Shown here piece after piece: positions 46,722-58,810 of a stretch of 64,000 nt of DNA. The notes under the pieces were generated by a model, which searched no databases, had not been told where the DNA came from, and saw only the letters and a list, made by a program, of their open reading frames with translations. The position numbers were made by a program, and so were the translations under genes. Origin of the DNA: Helopsaltes ochotensis (taxonomy: Eukaryota; Chordata; Aves; Passeriformes; Locustellidae). The stretch covers positions 751,293 through 815,292 of the forward strand of contig VXBM01000093.1 in NCBI GenBank assembly GCA_013400155.1. Reading direction: 5' to 3'. Numbering within the stretch: the first letter of the stretch is position 1; each line of letters starts with the position of its first letter.

Positions 46722-48589
46722 GCTTAATTTAAAAAGTCAGGAGGAAAACATAACATTTTCTTTAAACAAAGTCTGGTGAAAGCTGCCAGAGAAGCAGCAT
46801 TTTTAGTTTTTAGGAGGTTTTTACCTGAATTCTATTTGATGGTGCACACTTGAGGGCAGGCTTTGCTCTTTGGAGGAAGCTGGACACTATGTGAACTGGC
46901 TTAAGCTCTTTTTTGAAGATGATTCCACACATGGGAACAGCACGATCTGTTGTTTAGGCCAGAGTGGGCACAGAAATCCTGAGCAAAGAAATGGGAGAGC
47001 TCCTCTGTCCCATGTAAATGAAATCTTAGCGCTTTCTCTCAGTCCAGGTAGAGGATGTTGCTGCAGAGGTACTGCACACCCAGGTCTAGAACATGCTCCT
47101 TTTCTAGAACATAAGCCAGCTATTTCCAGATGGTGGAAGAACAAAGAAGAAAGACCATAATTGGATCTCACTGTTTGTGGTTTTATTTTCTCCTCTCCCT
47201 TTGCTTTCTAATGAGAGTCAGCAATTTGGAGAGTTTGTGGATACAGTGTTCACTGGAGGAGCTTTCATTTCATGGTTACCCATTTGTGCTCATTGCCAAC
47301 TTTACAGCTAATTGAAACAAAACTGAGCTTGTAGATTAAATGGCAACCCCTGGGATTTGTTTCTGCAATTACCAGCACTCCTCCTAGACAGATTCTAATT
47401 CAATACCAAGTTACTAGACCCACATGCAGAAAACACTGGGAAAAATCCCACTGCCTGGATGACATCAGAGTTAACTCTGTCCAGTCCAATTCAGCTCCTG
47501 CAATCCATGACAACTGTAGGTGAAATCATGGCCTGCTCAAATCTGGGAAATCTGCCACCAGCTTTGTATACTTAGATGAAGGCTAGGATTTCACCTTGGA
47601 AGGAACTCTTTTTTCTTGACAGCACCACATTTCCAGCTTCACAGCGTGCCTTGCAATGGCTGAAGTTTTACAGAGGGTATTTTCCCTCAGTGCAGTCAAA
47701 GCTATTCATGCATTCCATAAAACACATGCTCAGCTTCAGAGTGTAACCTTTTGCAAGCCCCTTGCAGATACCCTGCACCCAGACTGAATTCCCTGGATGG
47801 GAAAAAGGGGACTACAAAATGCAGCATTTGCAAAAAAAAGCTTTTTGAAAGCAGTTTCCAGGGGTTAAAAAGTAACCAGTCACCTCTGAACTATTTTCAC
47901 CAACAGATATTCAACCTCAAAAAGCATTCACAGGCCAGGGGATGAACACGTGGTTAAGCAGATTCACAATGCAATACCAAGCAAACAAAACTTTGGCTTT
48001 TGCTGTATCTTCTCATTGGCAGAGAGAGCTGGAGAGAATGCACACTGACTAGCAAGGATTTCTACTACCATATCTGTTTCCATGGTGTAAAGCAAAATTT
48101 ATCTGCCAACTCACTGACAAACTTTCTCCACTTCTAATTCAATTGAACCTGCTTTCATTCCAGACAATGCAGCTGGAGACTCAACATGATAGAGCAGAAA
48201 GCAGCCATATCAGGTTCTGGATCACCTTTTCTTGCCCTTTTTCAGCTCACCAGCGAGAATTCGAGCATGGAACAAGCGCTAAACTTCTCAAAGTGAGGCT
48301 ACAAGCCCAACAACCCTTGGCTTGACCCTGGGAAACTGGCAGTTTTCATCCTGAACAGCCAAGGGTATAGTAAAACTGGAATAGGAGATGGGGAGAAAAT
48401 GGCTGGAGAACTTTTGTGTAAGAATGCACTAAGATGCTTGAAGGTAGAAAAGAAAACAGATATGCTCAAGCCCTCAAGCATAAAACTCGATGGAGAATTG
48501 CGTGAGCAGTGAGGGGTGGGCAGCACCTTGCAGATTCCAAGAGGTGTTTGATGCCAGATAGAATAAGCTGGAGCTGTGTACAGAGCAGA
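46722..48589. other. Unique noncoding sequence
   Basis: Open frames around 95 codons at 46870-47171 lie on both strands and have no motif. Nothing else recognised. Confidence 0.5.
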
Positions 48590-48905
48590 AGAGGGGAGAG
48601 AGGTTTTTACACCCTCACAGAGGTTATTAAACTCTGGAGCTCTCTGCCAAATGTCAGCCCTTTACATGGGCTCAAAAGTAAGTTAGACAAAGGCATAGAA
48701 GAAAAATCAATAAATCAATTGCAGAAGTACCAAAACACAACAGATACCACTTCTGGCTCAATGTCTCTGAATGACAATTTTCCAGAGGCCGAGAGAGAAC
48801 ACCTTGGGGAACTATGGATATCATCTGTCTTGTCTTTATACTTTTCCCTGGACATCTGTCACAAATTACGAGTGCAGACAGCACCCTCCAAAAACTGGGT
48901 ATAAG
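48590..48905 (+). mobile_element. Old CR1 3' region
   Basis: The plus strand reads TTATTAAACTCTGGAGCTCT, CTGCCAAATGTCAGCCC, then ACATGGGCTCAAAAGTAAGT and TAGACAAAGGCATAGAAGAA, and later CTTTATACTTTTCCCTGGAC and ATCTGTCACAAATTAC. These are in the order of an old CR1 3' region ('aaactctggagctctctgccacagg...tttacatgggttcaaaa...gacaaattcatggaagagaaatcc...ctcttccctgaacatctg'). The 131-codon frame overlapping it is a by-product of this element. Confidence 0.8.
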
Positions 48906-51900
48906 ATAAAAAACTGTGACCCTGGATCCATCAACAGTTACTCATGCTACAGGAGGGAACATAGGAAACAAATACAGCCCTGTTTCTCTGAGCAACTGCC
49001 CCTACACTCAGGGTCTCACAACCTCCAGTGTAAGGACACTGTGAGATGGATACTTACAGGTGTTTTCCTTGACAGATTTTCGAAGTGATTGAACTGTTCT
49101 AATGGGAAGGAAATACACCTATGAATTCACTCATTACATGAGTTCAGCTGCCTGAGCATTTCTGCCTTCCTGTCTGTCTCCTTTCTTAAGATTATCCAAC
49201 ACAATGGAGTGTAATGATGATGGAGTTCTCAGAGATCCCACATTTCTCCACATCTTGTGGAAATAGTCAGGTAGAAGGGAATGAAATCTTACTAGCTCTC
49301 CCAGGGAGAGAAATCATGCTCAGCCTAAGCCCTATTAGACATCAGAGAACTCACACAGGGCAGTGCGTATTGGAAAGTGGCAGTATCTGTTCTGACCTCA
49401 CAGGGCAATTAGTTTTGTTGTCAAGTTGGCTGCTGAGATCTGATACCTTTGCCGGATTCAATTCACAGTGGGCTTTCCACATCTTTACTCCAAAGCCCTG
49501 TTTATGAAGAAAAAACAATCTTACCGACTGCCATGCAAATGTCACATTTTATGAGCAAGACAATTTCTCTAAAAAGGGCCCATTTTCTTTTATTTTTTTT
49601 TTTGGCAGGCTCTCAGTTCATGGCCTGGATCTCCATGCCCCGGTTCCCCCTCCACACAGTACATAAATGGACACTGCAAATTTCTGTCTGAAGCCAGCCT
49701 TGGCACAGGAGCCAACGAGAAGAGAAACAGCCTGTGCTCTAATAAGTAAAATATTTATGTCTTGCTTTGGCTAACATACCCTCTTTCAATAAAATATTTT
49801 TCCCAGGAGGAGTTCTATGAAAGGGAGGGGGTTCCTTTATTATGTCCTCAAATAATTCTTTTCTGCTCCCCTTCAAAAGCCTCAAAATCAAAGGACACTG
49901 TGCTCTGAAGCTCTTTGTTGCCATTCTTGACTTTGTTATCATTAGTTATTACAACCATTATATTGATTTCCATTACGAGCTCTCAGGAGGCCCTGGCTAA
50001 TCAGCACCCCATTCCAGGAAAGGCTCTGACAAATCTCTCACAGCATATGCATACACAAAGCTTGTGGTCTACAAAGACCAGCTAAACAGACTGTTAACAC
50101 ATTCCCATGCCAGGGAACTGCAGCATGGAAAACGCCAGCAGCTCAGCAACAGCCCCTGCAGAGCCCAGGACAGGGAGGGAACAAAGCTCTTTACTGGCAC
50201 TGGTCATTTTTGGCTGTCTCAGGTGACCATTCTGACACCAGGAGATCCTCAAGAGACTCTCCACCCACAGGAGAGCCAGCAGTGGTGTATCACACTTCAG
50301 CTCATGCCCAAACTTTGCTCCACTTTTACAGCTCCCGCGGCAGTTTGCGTGATTTAGGGCACGTACAAGCTCAGGTGGAGGGTCACTGTCCTGACCCATT
50401 TCTGGTCACATCATCTCCAGCACTCTGCAGTGCAGGTGACAAAATCACTCGTGGCAACTGCTCTCTGTCGCTGGTGTTGTATTACAGAGCTTTTGGCCTG
50501 TCCCAGTTACTCGTATCCTCCCTTATTCACAGCAAGAGACAGAACTGTACCCACCCAGCTGAGAGGGATGACTCTCAGTTTTGACGGAGCAAGATTTTAC
50601 CTCAGAAAGCTACATATAGACAGTAAAATTTCAGTTCTTAGAAAGATGTGCCTATCCAGTTAGAAACAAAGCTGGGTTGTCACTAACCACAAGATACATC
50701 CTGGCCCATCTGAAGCTCCTTCTCTCAGTTTTGCTGGCAGGTGTTTAATGTGAAGAGAGGGAGCAGACACCTCTGCTGTTGTAGAGATCCCTCCCCTTCA
50801 GACTTTTTGCTCACTGCTTACCTGCATTTCAGACCAACCTCACATGCACTTGCAAGTCATTTTTTGCCATGTATCTCTGGGCCACAAAGCTCTGTTTACA
50901 CACTGACAATATCTTTGTGTCAATGCCAGAAGCTGTGTCCTTGGGGTGAAAACTCATTTCCTTTACTTGCCTCACCTTTACAAAACTCTCCCTTACCCTT
51001 GAGTTGCCAATCCAGGAGGCACAGCTGGGATTTGAGCTGGCCTTTCTTAGATCATCAAAAGTATGTACATGACAGAGCTACTAGGAATGTCTCGAGTTTG
51101 AAAAATGTTTCAGTGGTGACTCTCTTTATTATATTCCGAGGAATCCAACTCAGTCATAAATGCCTGGTAACCTGCCTGCATCGTGTTTTTGTGATGGAAA
51201 CCTACCTACAGCTCTCAGATGGCAGAACCCTGCAGATGTCACTTCAGTTCTCTTTGAACTAATGACCTCAAAGCAAAATGCTTCACTTACGGGTTCACTT
51301 ATGACTCTGCAGACTCCCTCGGCCTCTCCTTCTCAGTTACCACCCTCCCAGAAACTGTGGTTTGGTGGGGAGGAGCAGAAGAAACAAAAAAACCCCAACC
51401 CACACTGTTACCTCCAAAGGAAACACAAGAGGAAAAGTCCCATGGATACCAATAGCAAAAACACACACAACCTGGAAGGAAGAGAGAAACGAAAACCCTA
51501 TTTGGGATTTTAAAAGAAAAGTTGAGCATGCACACACAATACCCTTTGGCAAAGGAGGCCAAGCTGGAAAATGTTGCAGCTCTAACATGCTGTGCTCAGA
51601 GAAGGTGTTAATGGTCCAGCCATCCTGTATTATTACACACAAACAGGAGAGGCCCTGCAGAACTGTAGGGGTCTTTTAAGATCCCCGCCCAGATGGAAAG
51701 AGCAGAGTGAGTTATGTGGGATTAACACAGGAGGAGAGGAAGGAAAGAGGTGAAGGAAAGGTAATGTCCCAAGCACTACAGCTCTGAGCTATCAAGGCAG
51801 GCCTGCTGTCTCACACATTGAAATGGGGATGCTGTGCTCTGAAGGGCTGCCCCCCTCTTCCACACCTCGGCCTCTGCTCCATGCACTCACAGCAGGGTGC

Positions 51901-53502
51901 TGGGGATTCCCTCCTCTCTGGGACTCTGGGCCAGAGCTGTGATTTAATGACCAACTGCATTTAGGGTCACCAGACCCAAACTCCTTTCAACTGGCAGTAG
52001 GAGTCAGAGGTTTCAGGCACTTTTGTCTGCCTGCGAGGAATCACCCAAGATGTGTTTGCAGCCGATGTCTGTAGCTGTGGTCTCTTCTTAACATCATCAC
52101 AGATACTGATGGCTCTTGTGCTTGAGGAAAGGAACACTGAAAAGGCAGTGACACTGGCCTGTGTGTGTTTGCTTAATGAGAGCTGATGAAATCTTCACCC
52201 AAGTGTCAGCCTTCCTGGCTCTACAACCACACACCAAAATCTTCACGTGGATTTCAGCTCCCAGGCACAAAGTTCTGGGTGAAAGCCAGGAGTGTGTGTG
52301 CTTGTGGTCTGGGAATTTACAGGCAGCATGGAAGGTGTGGTGTCTTCCCCAAAACCTGCTATGAACACAATGGGATACCCAAGGGCTGCTTTGCTTGTCC
52401 AGGAATGTTGCAACAAAATTTCATATTGAGAAAAAAGATTTGGTCATATCCAAGTACAAGCTAAAGATTTGCAGGAATCAATATTGACGGGAGAGCCATC
52501 ATTAGACTGCACAGGAACACGGGGAGGCTGATTCTTCAATGCACAAATGTTTTAATAAATACTGAAATTTTTTAAATCAGCCATAAATTAATTGGGCTTA
52601 GGTGAAGGAGACACTCAATGGAGTTCTGCAAGCTAACCTCTAGAAGAGCCAATTGTGACAGCATTGAGCACTCATGAATCTCTTCTGCAACAATAACCAG
52701 CTGCTATGAGAGGTGAGTAATGTCCACAAGAAAATGCTGCTGAAAATTCAAACAATAAACTGAATTTCTCGAGACGCCAGTACTGGCTTTCACATTTGTA
52801 GACATGATTCACCATCATCATCTTTATAAGAATTCTTCTCAGAAAGTCCAGAGTTATAATCAGCTGCACACTACTAGGCAAAGTGCGGGACTGTTGAACT
52901 CATGTACAATTTTCCTGTGGATTAGATCAAATTCCTGATGTAGGAAAATCTATTAGAGCTTCCATTCTGTTTTTACTTCTGAGAGCTTAACACACGTGTT
53001 ACTGACTTTAACCAAGTGATTTCCAACATATACCTGTGAGAATGCAGGATCAAACCACAATGTGTTATGTTTCAAAATATTTTTTCACAATAAGTTGGTT
53101 TAGTGAACTCACTTTTCACCCCTAAGAGAGCTGACTGTAATTAGATCACACAGAGAAAGGATATGGAGTTTCACACTAATCTCCAGGAGACAACATGCCA
53201 TATCCAAAAATCCTCTCTCAAACCAGTAGTACTTCCAGTTGTGGAGCAGTACCATCTGTTGAGATAATTTGAATGACGCAGAGAGGTCAGAATTTCAACT
53301 TTCATGTGAAGATTTGAAGTGTACGTATCAGGGATATTGTGAGGATGTGTTTGCTCCCAGCTTATGAAATTCTTCAGTCAATGCTTTACCTAAAGCTTCA
53401 TTGCCTTGTGCATATCTGTCACATTTTTTATATTGTAAGGTTTTTTTAATTTTACTTTTTTCCCCCCTCTACTTAGAAAATATAAAGTCTTTTCAAATCA
53501 TT
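48906..53502. other. Unique noncoding stretch
   Basis: 4.6 kb without a recognisable repeat or gene. Open frames reach 173 codons (50741-51262) but lack motifs. A T run near 49590-49604 is the only low-complexity feature. Confidence 0.45.
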
Positions 53503-53707
53503 AGGAAAAAAAATTCTTTCCTGTGAGGGTGGTGAGACACTGACACAGGTTGTCTGGAGAAGCTGTGGATGCCTGGAAAGGCTCAAGGCCAAGGATGGGA
53601 CTTTGAGAAACCTGGTCTAGTGGAAGGTGTCCCTGCTTATGGCAGTGGGGCTGGAACAAGATGATCTTTAAGGTTCCTTCCAAAGCAAACAATTCTATGA
53701 TTCTATG
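53503..53707 (+). mobile_element. CR1 LINE 3' end, best preserved in the window
   Basis: The copy runs from GGAAAAAAAATTCTTTCC through GAGGGTGGTGAGACACTGAC, TGGTCTAGTGGAAGGTGTCC and AAGATGATCTTTAAGGTTCC to the terminal ATTCTATGATTCTATG. This is the close avian CR1 3' consensus with its octamer tail. Compared with the consensus, a short segment is missing after the GCTGTGGATGCC word (the 'ccatccctggaagtgttcaaggcc' part is compressed). CR1 does not leave clear target duplications, and none is seen. It is the youngest-looking mobile element here. Confidence 0.95.
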
Positions 53708-54029
53708 GTTTTCTAACAAGGGTAGCCTCAAAATCTATCAAGACAGCAGAACAACATTTGATATCTTACTGTGGATGAATCTGCTGTGAGTTTTCCTTTA
53801 GCAACAGAAAGCAGTATGACAGGTTGAATTCAGTATTAGCTAGATGAGATCTGAACCATATTGCTACAAGGAAATGAGAATCAAAGAGACTCTACTCTCA
53901 TAAAATCACATTGCACTAATCCCAGTCCAACATTCAATCTAACAAATCTGAGAGGGGAAATGTTTGTCCCTGCCCTCTCTGCATCACTCCAAGATTTAAC
54001 TGGTGTGTTTAATCCTTCATTTTCAATGG
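53708..54029. other. Unique noncoding sequence
   Basis: Nothing recognised. Confidence 0.5.
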
Positions 54030-54640
54030 AAACATTTCAAATTCTAGGGGCAAACTCATGGTGTTTATAAGTTCTAATTAAATTACATGCTTTATTTTTT
54101 TAATTAAATAGCCTAAAAGGAAATAAACTGCAAGAAATACTCTAACAAATTATTTAGAAGTATTTCATATGTATCTAAGAAGAGAGCCAAATATAAATTG
54201 ACAGCTTAGTGCGAGAGAACTTCAATCTGGGTTTTATTGCAATAACAAAAGTGCGTATTTAAAAGCCTTCACACAGAGCATCTATTCAGAAACAAGCCTG
54301 AAGACAGTCAGGGAATTAAAAAGAGGATAGTGTTTTGAATTAATCTAGAACATTTTTGTGGATTAGTTTACAAGCACAGAATGCCTCAGGGGCCTAGGGA
54401 GAGCACTGAGCACTGAAGTCAGAGGGATCTGTCTTTTTCCTGTTGCTGGTGATTAGTTCATATCTCTTTGACACCATGTTTACAAGCCCCTAATTGCCTC
54501 ATTAATACCTCATTATTACTTAGAAAGTGAAGAAGCTTTTAGCTTTGAAGCTGCTTTGCTGCACTTGAAGGCAAATATATGGTGAATTTTGAATGTGTTG
54601 CTACTAATTAAAGTTGAAGTCTGTTTCCTGTTGCTTGTGG
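54030..54640. promoter_or_regulatory. Candidate conserved noncoding element
   Basis: A very AT-rich block has many ATTA/TAAT homeodomain words (TCTAATTAAATTA, TTTAATTAAATAG, CCTAATTGCCTCATTAATAC, CTACTAATTAAAG) without simple-sequence structure or open frames. This composition is typical of developmental enhancers in gene deserts. Conservation cannot be tested from this window alone. Confidence 0.3.
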
Positions 54641-56039
54641 GTGGGTGTTAATGGCTTCAAAGAAAAAATTAGGCTTCAATTTATATTATTCGCCCCTTAA
54701 CTTACACACACAGGAATAAGTGCAAGTAAGAAGCCCACTTCTGCAAACTGGATTTTAGGAAGGGACACAGACCCACAGGTCTATTTTCTTTCATGCTTCT
54801 TCAGTGTGAACCCCACCATGTGAAGGCTCGTTCACACTTAGACTGTCTGGAACAGACTGATGCTGGCCAGTTCAGTCCACACAGATCCAGCACGTACCTT
54901 CCCACACGGCCACGCATGGACATGGCCCCATATTCTCCTTTTGCACCAGAACCTGAAAGCAAAACTGAGTCATCACCATGTAAAATTGCCTTGAGTCTAT
55001 TTGTCCTCCTCCTCCTCTGCATGGACATTGTTTCCAGGTCACCCTGGAAAAGTTTGGTTCAAAGCAAAACTAAAATCAGGACAAGATATCGTGATTTTTC
55101 ACTTCCAACCACATGCACGTATTTTATAAATAAATATGTATACATTAATAAAAAAAATACATGTGCATGTATAGGTCACAACACATGGCATCTCACTGCA
55201 TCCAGTAAGCACATTCTTCCTGAAATGTGTCTGAGGCTGAGACCTTTGGAAAGGGATCCGATTTTCAAACAACTGCGCACAACTCTTTCAATATACCAAT
55301 TGCAAATAAGCCAGTGACCGCAATTATGGTTACTGGATTATCATATAAATGAATAAATGAGATGTTTAGAACCTCATTTGGGCTGCAGAGATGCACTGTC
55401 TGATAATGTTTCAAGGAATTTTCCTCCAGACAGAAGACAGACAAAGCAGACATTAACCACAACAAAATCAATTCCATGGGAATTTTTTTTAAGAGAAATG
55501 TGCTTTCTTTAAATGAGCTTGCTTTCAGGGGATGTAGTGAATGGAGAAGGGGGTAAAGGAGAAGGAAAATATGCCCATTTTTGGTAAAAACATTCAGTTT
55601 CTTAATAAGAATTTTGGATGAGAAAAACAGTGAAAAAGTGTCTTTGCTGAAAGCGAATGGAAAACCCTACACAGACTGGAAGATTTGGATACAAAAATAA
55701 AATGTTTTCCATACAAATTAAATTCCCAAAGAGGCATTTTTCACCAGCATTTTTCTTCAGTGGTAGGGGCTGGGGGTGGGCACAGAAATAAAGCAAGTCT
55801 AGAAGGCTGAACATTCCTTGATGAAGGAGTCAGGACTTGGCTGAGAGTCCCCCAGACTCAGGGTTTACCTCAGGCTGCTCAGAGTCATTGGTGATTAACA
55901 GGCCTTGCTGTCACGGGCCCAGGACAGCAGGTCTTGGCTTACCATGAGCACTCTTAAGGCAAAGCTCAGAACAACCCAGCCTTTCACGTTCCTCTCATAC
56001 CTTGCATCTCCTCCAAGAGGAAGTAAATTGATAAAATTT
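54641..56039. other. Unique noncoding sequence
   Basis: A 174-codon plus-strand frame at 54793-55317 has no domain. Nothing else recognised. Confidence 0.45.
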
Positions 56040-56570
56040 TGACTTCATTTTATTTCTGCTTTAAAAATATCAATGACATTACACACGTAGCTTGACATCA
56101 CCCCTTTACATACGTGACAGTAAAGAATATACACATGAAACAAACTTTACCTAAAACCATTGGACAGAAACGTAGTCTAAAATACGGGTAAGGAAGGAAC
56201 CCGCTCCTCCTGTGTTATATTTACAGTATCTTTGATTTATAGCAAACATTTTTAAAAAGTATTAAAACAAAAATAATTAAGGCGAGCCAAATCCTTTCCT
56301 TGCCAGCATGCAAAGCTTGTCCGACTGGACATATTGAGGCTATCAATCGGTGGTGTGTATTTATAACCCAGTGCTCAGACAACTTGGAACGACAAATGCA
56401 AACAGCCACAAAGAAGTTACTTTGTTCGCTTGGCACAAACAAATCCCCGAGATGAAAAGCAGCCTGGCGTTTATTTTGGGCCAAGCTTCCTCATCTGACG
56501 ATCCACGACGTGGCACGGAAAGGGCAGTGTTACCAAAGGACACGAAGCACATGAAGATGCATCATTAGAG
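56040..56570. promoter_or_regulatory. Candidate conserved enhancer with retained CpGs
   Basis: AT-rich sequence nevertheless keeps about 17 CpG pairs by eye, against near absence in the flanks, and contains no repeats or open frames of note. It carries AATATCAATGACATTACACA, TAAAAAGTATTAAAACAAAA, a GCATGCAAAGC word and an inverted pair of SOX-like sites at 56408-56425. CpG retention outside a CpG island suggests low germline methylation or constraint. Confidence 0.35.
56408..56425. promoter_or_regulatory. Inverted SOX-like site pair
   Basis: ACAAAG and CTTTGT face one another with a six-base spacer. SOXE factors can bind such inverted pairs as dimers, usually with a spacer of three to five bases, so this fit is approximate. 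Confidence 0.3.
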
Positions 56571-58139
56571 CAAACACAGACCAGGGTGCCAGATCTTGTT
56601 ATTCTTGCTTCTTCCTTCCCAGAATGGATGTCACTTTCCCTTCGTTCTTCTCCTCAAAGCACACTGGTTTGGAGCTTGGTTGTTGGTGTTTGTTTTTTTC
56701 CACGCTTCTCAGCACAGCCTGAAAAGTTCTTAGAGCTATAATTTAAAACTGAATTGTGTTGATTGAAAACACGGCAAGCATCTGACTGCAGACATGTCTG
56801 AAGACTTCCACATGCGTAGTCAAATGAGGACTGGTGAGGACATGGTGGGATTTGCCAACAATATTAAAGCAAGCTCTGCAGACACATGATCCCTGACTGT
56901 GCCCTAGCAGGCAGCCTGGGAAATGCCCATCTAGAGATGTGGAGGACTCCCTTAACTGCTGAGCCACAAAGACCTGAGCTGTCCAAGCAAGCCAGACACT
57001 GTGATGGTCAGTGATTCTTGAGAGGCTTCTCAGAACAGAGAGTTCAAATCCAAGCCTAGAGGAAGAAACCTCAGTGGGGTCCAGGCTGGTTTAATACTGA
57101 TGCCTCATTTATCTTCCAACATGACCAAATCACAAGAGAAGCAACGGAGGAGAATGGAAAGAGCAAAAGAACACCAACAGAGCATTTAGCCAGTGGACAC
57201 AGGGCTTCCTGGGAGGAGAGCACAGTGCCTTTTGTAGGAAGCTGGCTGAGAGAACAGCAGCAAGGAGGCAGCTACCAACAGATCATGAGCAGAGGCTGCA
57301 GGAGACATGGGGCAGTTCGGTTTTAGGAACGATGGTGCTGTTCCAGTCCAAAGGGAGTATCTTTCCGTCTTCCATGGCTCCTTCAGGGGGAGATCTGGTC
57401 AGGCTTTCTAGTCCTTATCTCCATGGGCAGACATGGATACTGAGCCTTGAGTCACATTGTCCCATGCATGGATAAAGGACACTCGGCTGTTTGATCCTGC
57501 AATGCCTTCATTCTTCTCATACCTGCATCCTCTTAAGATATGTCACAGACCTAAAAGCACAAGGAAGTCTTAATAAGGTTTTAAACTTCTGACAACGCTC
57601 AGGCTTTAAAAGGAGGGTCATAGGTGATTTGGGAGACTTTTCTCTCATTTCACTTAAGAAAAGGATTTCTTACAGCTCTTTAAAGACCAGAATAGATATG
57701 CACATATTTTTCAGTATATGGATCCAAAACCTTGGTTTCTTTGGCAAAAGGCCATATAAATGCTCATGGATTTGTTATTGCCTGCTATAAATTCACTACT
57801 CAGAAAGAATAATATTTTATTTACTTTATCGTTGGTGCCTCTAAAGAAGGTGAAAATAGATTTAAGTCTTTCATTGAACATTTTGAGGGGGGCAGAGAAG
57901 GAACATAAAAAGAAGACAAAAGGACACTTAAAGAATTGATCTAAGGCTCCATCAACTATAATTCAGTTGATAAACTTAGGTCTCCTTTGCAATGAATTAC
58001 AATGCCAAGAGATTTGTTCTGTAAATTCTGACCAGAACTTGGCAACATCATTCCTAAAAAAAAGAAAGCAAACTCTCAGGGGACTACAGCAATACTTTCC
58101 ATCTGAATAAACAGAGTTTGATCTTACTCATCTTGGCTT
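56571..58139. other. Unique noncoding sequence
   Basis: Nothing recognised. Confidence 0.5.
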
Positions 58140-58225
58140 TTAGGTGCTTCCTATTTTACACAGAGGAATAGGGGCCACAGAGACAGTTCACCAGCACAGG
58201 TAGGAGCAGGACCTCAAATTCTTCA
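58140..58225 (-). mobile_element. MIR-like SINE relic (antisense)
   Basis: The plus strand reads ATTTTACACAGAGGAATAGG, GGCCACAGAGACAGTTCACC, then AGGTAGGAGCAGGACCTCAA, following the antisense MIR order ('cattttacagatggggaaactgaggcacagagaggt...ggcagagccaggactagaa'). Short and diverged. Confidence 0.55.
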
Positions 58226-58679
58226 GTTTGCTGATTTGTGGGTATATGCACGGCTTCACAAAGTTAAATCCATCAAGCCAAAGCCATTTCCTTGGAAGTT
58301 CTACTTATTCCATGACTCTTTACTATCTCCACAGTGACCTCCTTCAGAGAGGACATTGTGGGGATCTTACCTCCCTGTATCAACCCCCAAATGAGGTAGG
58401 CTTGGGATTCAGAGAGCAGGACCTAGACTTCAGCAGTGGCAGAGATCCAAGTGTGCAGAAAAGTGTGCTTGGTCTTTTGTGACAGTGTAGAGTGCAATCA
58501 AAGAGTTGCGCTGTTTGCACTCTGGAGCTTCTCCAAAACTTATGTTCAGACCCAGACTTGCCTCCATTTATCAAACTTACTTAGCTTGAAGAGTCTGACC
58601 ATGTGGTTACCACCATATTAGCATCTGAGATATTAAGTTTATGCTACTGAACAAATTTATGACTTGAAAGCCTGATCCT
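58226..58679. other. Noncoding spacer between two SINE relics
   Basis: Nothing recognised in this stretch. Confidence 0.5.
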
Positions 58680-58810
58680 TGTCACTGGGGATTCAAGATG
58701 TGGACAGATGAAGCAATTTGCTCAGAGTCAAAAAGAGGATGGGTTACACAGCTGAGGACTAGAATAGAACCCCGAGTCCATGTTGTTGGCCAGTGCCCAG
58801 GGGGATCCCT
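58680..58810 (-). mobile_element. MIR-like SINE relic (antisense)
   Basis: The plus strand reads GATGAAGCAATTTGCTCAGA, GTTACACAGCTGAGGACTAG, AATAGAACCCCGAGTCCATG and TTGTTGGCCAGTGCC. This matches antisense MIR ('gaagtgacttgcccaaggtcacacagc...gggactagaacccaggtctcctg...ccagtgc'). About 450 bp from the other antisense relic. Confidence 0.7.

Noticed and set aside
48509..48904. 131-codon plus-strand open frame
   Set aside because: It lies almost entirely in an old CR1 3' region, which is untranslated in the element.
50741..51262. 173-codon plus-strand open frame
   Set aside because: No recognisable family and no splice or promoter context; consistent with chance.
53501..53731. 76-codon minus-strand open frame
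   Set aside because: It is the reverse complement of the CR1 3' end.
54793..55317. 174-codon plus-strand open frame with one hydrophobic stretch
   Set aside because: The hydrophobic stretch is isolated, no domain is recognised, and a minus-strand frame overlaps it.
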